Assembly (NCBI GenBank): GCA_017398625.1
Contig: JAFQFP010000006.1
Location: 1-55,313, forward strand
Origin: Oscillospiraceae bacterium
GTDB lineage: Bacteria; Bacillota; Clostridia; Oscillospirales; Oscillospiraceae
Length of the DNA: 55,313 bases
Reading direction: 5' to 3'
Shown here piece after piece: positions 50,467 to 55,313 of this stretch. Under the pieces are notes generated by a model. That model was given only the letters and a program-made list of their open reading frames with translations, made no database searches and had not been told where the DNA came from. The position numbers and the translations under genes were made by a program. Position 1 is the stretch's first letter; each line of letters begins with the position of its first letter.

Positions 50467-52806
50467 AGAGTTCTCTCCTTCCGTTTCTGTTTGCGCCGAT
50501 ACTGTCTCATCGACGCTGTTGTTTTTATTGGTAATACGCTTTGGCTTAAACCACCGCAGGCGCAGGGCATTAGTCACCACGAATACGGAGCTGAAGCTCA
50601 TGGCAAAGGCGCCGATCATGGGATTCAGCTTCAACGCAAAGGGGATGAAGAACAAGCCCGCTGCCACGGGGATGCCGATGATATTGTAAATAAACGCCCA
50701 AAACAGATTTTGCTTGATGCTGCGGATGGTGGCCTTGCTCAGCTGGATGGCAGTAACCACATCCAGCAGATCGCTTTTCATCAGAACGATGTCTGCCGAT
50801 TCCATGGCAATGTCTGTGCCTGCACCGATGGCGATACCCACATCGGCTCGTGCCAGAGCCGGTGCATCGTTGATGCCGTCACCTACCATGGCTACCTTTT
50901 TGCCCTCATTTTGCAAACGGCGGATCTCCTGCTCCTTATCATGGGGGAATACCTCTACCACTACCCGATCAACTCCCACCTGACGGCGGATTGCTTCCGC
51001 CGTTTTTGCATTATCTCCGGTGAGCATGACCACTTCGATTCCCATGCCGGAAAGCTCCGCAATTGCCTGGGCGCTGGTGGGTTTCACCACATCCGCTACG
51101 GCGATCACACCCAGTAGCTTACTGTCTTTCGCGAAGTACAGAGGTGTCTTTCCGTCGGATGCCAATTCCTCTCCCTTTGTCATAAGCGCACCGCCGGGAA
51201 TGTTATAGGCCTCCATCAGACGGCGGTTGCCTGCAAGGACAAGTTCACCGTCAATGATGCCGGTGACGCCCTGTCCGGGGATTTGGTTAAAACCGCTGAC
51301 ATTTAGACTTTCGTAGCCAATCTTCTCCGCTTCCGCAACGACTGCATCTGCCAACGGATGCTCCGACAGTTTCTCAAGGGAGGCCGCCAGGCCCAGCAGC
51401 TTCTCCCGGGAGATGTTTTCGCTGAGCAGCACATCTGTTACAACCGGCTTTCCCTGGGTGATGGTGCCGGTTTTGTCCAGAACCACCGTATCAATGCTAT
51501 GGGCAGTCTCCAATGCTTCTGCGGACTTGATCAGGATGCCGTTGGTAGCACCTTTGCCGGTTCCCACCATGATGGCGGTAGGTGTGGCCAGACCCAATGC
51601 GCAGGGGCAGGAGATGACCAAAACGGAAATGCCGATGGAGAGGGCAAATTCCAGTCCGTAGCCTGCCAGTAGCCACACGATCGTAGCGATTACCGCAATT
51701 GCGATGACAATAGGAACAAACACACCGCTGACTTTATCTACCAGCTTTCCGATGGGGGCTTTGGAGCTGGTGGCTTCGTCCACCAGCCGAATGATCTGTG
51801 CCAGGGTGGTATCGTCGCCCACCTTGGTTGCCTGCATCTTGAGAAAGCCGGACTTGCTGACGGTGGCACTGATGACCTTATCGCCAATGTGCTTTTCCAC
51901 CGGGATGCTCTCACCGGTTAAAGCGGATTCATCCACAGAGGAGCTGCCTTCCACCACGGTGCCATCCACCGGGATAGATTCACCGGCCTTGACGATCAGG
52001 ATATCCCCAAGCTGCACATTCTCCGCGGGAATCTGAAGGGTCTGTCCTTCCCGCTCCACTGTGGCAACCTTGGGCGCCAGATTCATCAGTTTCGTAATGG
52101 CATCGGAGGTTTTTCCCTTTGCCCGAGCCTCTAGGGTCTTACCCAGTGTGATAAGGGTTAGGATCATGCCTGCAGATTCAAAGTATAGATCCATCATAAA
52201 AGTATGGACTGTCTCCATATCTCCGTGCCCCATGCCGATGCCTATTTTATAAATGGCGTAAATACCATAAACAGCAGCGGCACCGGAACCGATGGCAATC
52301 AGAGAATCCATGTTGGGAGAACCCTTCAGAAGATTGCGGAAACCAACCTTAAAGTATCTGCCGTTTACAATCAGCACCGGCAACAGCAGGAGGAACTGGG
52401 TAAAGGCAAAGACAAGCGCGTTTTCCATACCCAACAGGAAACCGGGCATAGGCCAGTTCATCATGTGGCCCATGGAGATGTAGAACAGAGGAATGGTAAA
52501 GAGTGCAGAAAGGATGAGCCTACGCTTCATTTCCTTATATTCAGCCTGTACGGTGCTAATCTCCTGTTTCGCTTGCTTTTTATTCTGCAAAGCCTCTTTC
52601 GGGATCGCACCATAGCCGGTGTTCTCAACTGCTTCCACGATTCTGGCAGTATTCATTTCTGACTCATCGTAGGATACCACCATGCTGTTTTTCAGCAGAT
52701 TCACGGATACATCCTTGACTCCCGGCAGCTTCACAATGCAACTTTCCACTCTGGAGGAGCAGGCGGAACAGGTCATGCCGGTAATATGAAACCGTTCTTT
52801 TTTCAT
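50257..52806 (-). CDS. copA: Copper-exporting P-type ATPase with fused C-terminal CopZ-like domain
   Basis: 849 residues. N-terminal HMA domain with 'GMTCSAC' (Cys 13 and 16), eight membrane helices, the intramembrane CPC in '[13 protein letters not shown]' (about 400), phosphorylation site '[11 protein letters not shown]' (about 444), 'SEHPLADAV' and '[16 protein letters not shown]' (about 643). CPC plus HMA marks a P1B-1 copper(I) exporter. After the last helices a linker ('[23 protein letters not shown]') leads to a second complete HMA domain (781-849) with 'GMMCNHC'. That domain has its own ribosome site and ATG. The promoter has a good -10, poor -35 and a palindrome at about -41, suggesting activator dependence. 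Confidence 0.95.
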   Translation of the reverse strand: MKKERFHITGMTCSACSSRVESCIVKLPGVKDVSVNLLKNSMVVSYDESEMNTARIVEAVENTGYGAIPKEALQNKKQAKQEISTVQAEYKEMKRRLILSALFTIPLFYISMGHMMNWPMPGFLLGMENALVFAFTQFLLLLPVLIVNGRYFKVGFRNLLKGSPNMDSLIAIGSGAAAVYGIYAIYKIGIGMGHGDMETVHTFMMDLYFESAGMILTLITLGKTLEARAKGKTSDAITKLMNLAPKVATVEREGQTLQIPAENVQLGDILIVKAGESIPVDGTVVEGSSSVDESALTGESIPVEKHIGDKVISATVSKSGFLKMQATKVGDDTTLAQIIRLVDEATSSKAPIGKLVDKVSGVFVPIVIAIAVIATIVWLLAGYGLEFALSIGISVLVISCPCALGLATPTAIMVGTGKGATNGILIKSAEALETAHSIDTVVLDKTGTITQGKPVVTDVLLSENISREKLLGLAASLEKLSEHPLADAVVAEAEKIGYESLNVSGFNQIPGQGVTGIIDGELVLAGNRRLMEAYNIPGGALMTKGEELASDGKTPLYFAKDSKLLGVIAVADVVKPTSAQAIAELSGMGIEVVMLTGDNAKTAEAIRRQVGVDRVVVEVFPHDKEQEIRRLQNEGKKVAMVGDGINDAPALARADVGIAIGAGTDIAMESADIVLMKSDLLDVVTAIQLSKATIRSIKQNLFWAFIYNIIGIPVAAGLFFIPFALKLNPMIGAFAMSFSSVFVVTNALRLRWFKPKRITNKNNSVDETVSAQTETEGENSMEKLLKIEGMMCNHCVMHVQKTLAAIPGVAEATVSLDEKNAKVKLNQDVADEVFKTAIEDAGYQLAEIA

Positions 52807-52847
52807 ATCGATTTCCTCCTTCCGAAAGAAGTTTGTTTTCTGATAGG

Positions 52848-52888
52848 ATTATAACGGATTGGACAGGGACTTTCCGTGATGACATCAC
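52848..52888 (-). promoter_or_regulatory. copA promoter with Crp/Fnr-type operator
   Basis: Minus strand: TATAAT at 52,848-52,853; the 17-bp-upstream hexamer is CGGAAA, a poor -35. A perfect palindrome GTGATGACATCAC (52,876-52,888) is centred about 41 bases upstream of the predicted start, the class II activator position of CRP/FNR proteins. Confidence 0.7.
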
Positions 52889-52906
52889 CTTTTCCATAAA
52901 AGTAAA

Positions 52907-52937
52907 ACCACGCTCCCTGAACTTTAGGAAGCGTGGT
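52907..52937 (-). terminator. Terminator of the thioredoxin-rhodanese-CoADR operon
   Basis: Stem ACCACGCTCCCT / AGGAAGCGTGGT (52,907-52,918 with 52,926-52,937, one mismatch), 7-base loop, followed on the minus strand by TTTACTTTT. Confidence 0.85.
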
Positions 52938-52951
52938 CATTGCCAAATTAT

Positions 52952-54640
52952 TTACTTGTCCATACCACAAGCAAAGGCTGCTTCGATCAAAGCCCGGTCA
53001 TTCATCACCGCGTCATAGAACCGGAAACCGCCTGCAAAGTTAAAGGCTTCGAAGCCATATCCTTCCAGAATCCGGGTAGCGATATAGCTGCGCAGACCGC
53101 TTTGGCAGATCACATACACAGGCTTTCCGGGTTCGATCTCACCGATCCGCTCCCGCAGTTCATCCACAGGGATGTTTTGGAAGCCGTCGATATGTCCCCG
53201 GCTGTATTCACCCACCGTCCGGGTATCCAGCAAGGTCACACTTCCGTCCCGGGGCAGATTGGCAGCATCAGATAGATGCCACTGCTTCAAACCCTTGGAA
53301 ATGTTATCGATCATAAAGCCTGCCATGTTTACAGGATCTTTTGCGGAGGAGTAAGGCGGCGCATAGGCTAGGTCCAGATCCTTTAGATCAGTTGCTTTTA
53401 TTCCCGCATGAATGGCGGTAGCCAGCACATCGATGCGCTTATCTACACCATCGTAGCCCACGATCTGCGCGCCCAGCAGGCGGTAGGTTTCCTTTTCAAA
53501 GACCACCTTCATGGTCATCAGCTTGCCGCCGGGATAGTAGCCCGCGTGGCTCATAGGAGACAGGATCACCGTATCCACATGGAGCCCTGCGTTCCGGGCA
53601 TTGGTCTCGTTAATGCCGGTGGTGGCTGCGGTCATATCAAAAATCTTGATTACGGAGCTGCCCTGGCTGCCTAAGTACCGGCTGTCACCGCCGCAGATAT
53701 TGTCAGCAGCGATCCGTCCCTGCTTGTTGGCAGGCCCTGCCAGTGCGATCAATGCAGCCTCACCGGTGACATAGTGCTTTACCTGCACCGCATCACCAAC
53801 AGCATAGATGTCGGGCACGGAGGTCTCCATCCGGTCATTGACCAAAATGCTGCCCTTCAGGCCAAGAGCCAAACCGGCATCTTTAGCAAGGCTGGATTCC
53901 GGGGTGACACCAATGGCAAGCACCACCATATCCGTATAGATGGCTTCTCTATTCTTCAGCAACACATTGATACCGCCGTCTTTCTCTTCAAAGCCCTCCA
54001 CACTATAGCCAAGTGCCAGTTTTACACCGTGCTTGCGAACCTCGCTGTGGATAAAGGAAGCCATATCTGCATCGAAGGGATTCATCAGCTGCTTAGGCCG
54101 CTGGACGATGGTCACATCCATACCCAATTCCCTTAAGTTTTCCGCTACCTCCAGACCGATGAAACCGCCGCCCACCATGACTGCGGACTTAGGTTTGTTA
54201 TGATCTACAAATTCCTTGATCCGGAAGGTGTCCTCCACGGTACGCAGCGGGAACAGCTTGTCACTGTCCATGCCCGGGAGGCCCGGCCATACAGGCTTTG
54301 CGCCGGGAGAAAGCAGCAGCTTGTCATAGCTCTCTTCAAATTCTTCGCCAGTTTTCAGATCCTTTACGGAAACGGTCTTTCTGTCGGGATGAATTGCGGT
54401 AACTTCGTGGTGTACTTTCATGTGAATACGGAACCGGGAGAAGAAGCTCTCCGGGGTTTGGAGGGTTAGATCCTCAGGATCTTCAATAACACCGCCGATA
54501 TAATAAGGCAGACCGCAGTTGGCGTAGGAAATATAGCCCGAACGCTCAAACACAACGATTTCAGCCTGTTCATCCAGCCTGCGGATTCTTGCTGCAGCTG
54601 TGGCACCGCCTGCCACGCCGCCTACGATCACAACTTTCAT
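52952..54640 (-). CDS. CoA-disulfide/persulfide reductase with C-terminal rhodanese domain
   Basis: 562 residues from ATG 54,640, preceded by GGTGGAGAGG; the longer reading frame upstream overlaps the rhodanese gene and lacks a ribosome site. FAD-binding 'VIVGGVAGGATAAARIRRLDE', redox Cys in 'YISYANCGLPYYIGG' (Cys 42, the single-Cys CoADR pattern), NAD site 'AVMVGGGFIGLEVAENL', and dimer domain. Residues of about 460-562 are a rhodanese domain with active-site Cys in 'VICQSGLRS' (512). Such CoADR-RHD enzymes reduce CoA disulfide, CoA persulfide or polysulfide with NAD(P)H. Last gene of an operon with a rhodanese and thioredoxin: a persulfide-handling set. Confidence 0.93.
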   Translation of the reverse strand: MKVVIVGGVAGGATAAARIRRLDEQAEIVVFERSGYISYANCGLPYYIGGVIEDPEDLTLQTPESFFSRFRIHMKVHHEVTAIHPDRKTVSVKDLKTGEEFEESYDKLLLSPGAKPVWPGLPGMDSDKLFPLRTVEDTFRIKEFVDHNKPKSAVMVGGGFIGLEVAENLRELGMDVTIVQRPKQLMNPFDADMASFIHSEVRKHGVKLALGYSVEGFEEKDGGINVLLKNREAIYTDMVVLAIGVTPESSLAKDAGLALGLKGSILVNDRMETSVPDIYAVGDAVQVKHYVTGEAALIALAGPANKQGRIAADNICGGDSRYLGSQGSSVIKIFDMTAATTGINETNARNAGLHVDTVILSPMSHAGYYPGGKLMTMKVVFEKETYRLLGAQIVGYDGVDKRIDVLATAIHAGIKATDLKDLDLAYAPPYSSAKDPVNMAGFMIDNISKGLKQWHLSDAANLPRDGSVTLLDTRTVGEYSRGHIDGFQNIPVDELRERIGEIEPGKPVYVICQSGLRSYIATRILEGYGFEAFNFAGGFRFYDAVMNDRALIEAAFACGMDK

Positions 54641-54641
54641 A

Positions 54642-54962
54642 TTACCTCTCCACCTTTCCGGAATAAGCGGTGATGCCGCCGATGTTTTGAACATTTGCAT
54701 ATCCCATGTGTTGCAGCATAGCCGTTGCCTGACGGCTTCTGCCGCCTGAATAGCAGTAGACAAACAGTGGGATATTCTTATTGTCTGCTACGGAACTGAT
54801 TTTGTCAAGCTGCTGCAACGGTACATTTTTACTTCCGGGAATATGACCTTCCCGATACTCTTGGGGAGTGCGTACATCCAAAAGGACCGCTCCATCGGTA
54901 TTACGGTACTCCATGACACCCTTATTGATGTCAGGCTGTTTCAAAAAGTCGAAGAATCCCAT
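54642..54962 (-). CDS. Single-domain rhodanese (sulfurtransferase)
   Basis: 106 residues, ATG six bases after AAGGAGGT. 'GAVLLDVRTPQEYREGHIPGSKNVPL' and active-site loop 'VYCYSGGRSRQA' with Cys 70 identify a rhodanese that carries sulfane sulfur as a Cys persulfide. One base separates its stop from the CoADR-rhodanese start, so the two are tightly coupled. Cytoplasmic; no signal peptide. Confidence 0.93.
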   Translation of the reverse strand: MGFFDFLKQPDINKGVMEYRNTDGAVLLDVRTPQEYREGHIPGSKNVPLQQLDKISSVADNKNIPLFVYCYSGGRSRQATAMLQHMGYANVQNIGGITAYSGKVER

Positions 54963-54974
54963 AACTGCACCTCC

Positions 54975-55280
54975 TTAAAGCATTGCAAGAATCGCATTCT
55001 TGGGTCTTGCCCCCGTTGCCTGATTGACGATTTTTCCGTTTTCCATTACCACCAGCGTGGGAATACTCATAATACGGAACTGGGTTGCCAGCTCCGGGTT
55101 TTCATCTACATTGATTTTGCCGACCTTAATATCGGGGCGCTCCTTTGCGATCTCCTCTACCATAGGAACCACCATCCGGCAAGGGCCGCACCAAGGTGCC
55201 CAGAAGTCCAGCAGAACTTTCTTGTCGGAATTCATCACTTCACTCAGGAAATTATTGTTGTTGATATTGATAGCTGCCAT
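54975..55280 (-). CDS. trxA: Thioredoxin
   Basis: 101 residues. 'LLDFWAPWCGPCRMVVPMVEEIA' holds the WCGPC active site (Cys 31 and 34) and 'SIPTLVVMENGK' the cis-Pro loop. AAGGAGGG lies seven bases before the ATG. Reduces disulfides and persulfides, so it could recycle the rhodanese and CoADR beside it. A general housekeeping thioredoxin is also possible. First visible gene of the operon; its promoter is beyond the window. Confidence 0.94.
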   Translation of the reverse strand: MAAININNNNFLSEVMNSDKKVLLDFWAPWCGPCRMVVPMVEEIAKERPDIKVGKINVDENPELATQFRIMSIPTLVVMENGKIVNQATGARPKNAILAML

Positions 55281-55313
55281 AGGTTAGCCCTCCTTGTTTT
55301 TTTATGGTCTTAT

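Noticed and set aside
52952..54763. Extended N terminus of the CoADR-rhodanese protein
   Set aside because: The extra 41 residues overlap the rhodanese gene, lack a ribosome site and precede the FAD motif that starts all family members.

Overview
The window looks like a chromosome segment of a gut-type Clostridia bacterium, most likely Oscillospiraceae/Ruminococcaceae. The grounds are Gram-positive envelope genes (sortases, LPXTG-type proteins, CwlO-like M23 hydrolases beside ftsEX), CIRCE heat-shock operators, an FMN-riboswitch-controlled RibU, AGGAGG ribosome sites and fairly GC-rich codon use in the core genes. This placement is inferred from gene content, not from a database search.

Positions 1 to about 24,400 are the right-hand part of an integrative conjugative element (ICE), with every gene on the minus strand. 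Reading in the direction of transcription (right to left) there are small DNA-binding/excisionase-like proteins, a winged-helix replication-like protein, a sigma/ArpU-like regulator, then a promoter and terminator-like leader in front of a type IV secretion module: VirB2-like, VirB6-like, NlpC/P60 hydrolase, PrgI, VirB4, accessory proteins, VirD4 and an S1-domain protein. Surface cargo follows: a CAP-domain lipoprotein, a 1125-residue NlpC/P60 plus Cna-B-repeat wall protein, a major pilin with a full WxxxVxVYPK motif and LPQTG anchor, a class C sortase, and a second sortase cut by the window edge. Integrase and relaxase are not in view and should lie to the left. The chromosomal junction is probably just downstream of lysS.

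Positions 24,408 to 48,810 are core chromosome: greA-lysS; ftsE-ftsX-two M23 hydrolases-S41 protease; a PucR/CdaR-type regulator; rsuA-like pseudouridine synthase; a DUF4830-like protein; FMN riboswitch and ribU; a small membrane protein; htpG under CIRCE; an ABC-F protein and argS; an ABC exporter divergent from an RluA-type synthase; a MATE exporter; and clpB under CIRCE. Most operons end in clear hairpin terminators, and many start with near-consensus sigma-A promoters with 16-17 bp spacers.

Positions 49,178 to the end hold tRNA-Thr(GGT), a possible integration scar, and a metal/sulfur module: a Crp/Fnr-family regulator, a CopA copper ATPase with a CopZ-like domain fused at its C terminus, and a thioredoxin-rhodanese-CoA-disulfide-reductase/rhodanese operon. 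The regulator promoter and the copA promoter share a nearly identical 13-bp palindrome. At copA it sits about 41 bp upstream of the predicted start, over a promoter with a poor -35. The strongest leads are this regulator/operator pair, the internal ribosome site that could release CopZ from CopA, the ABC-F protein whose degenerate motifs all fall in one composite ATP site, a single palindromic -35 hexamer shared by two divergent promoters, and the pilus cargo of the ICE.
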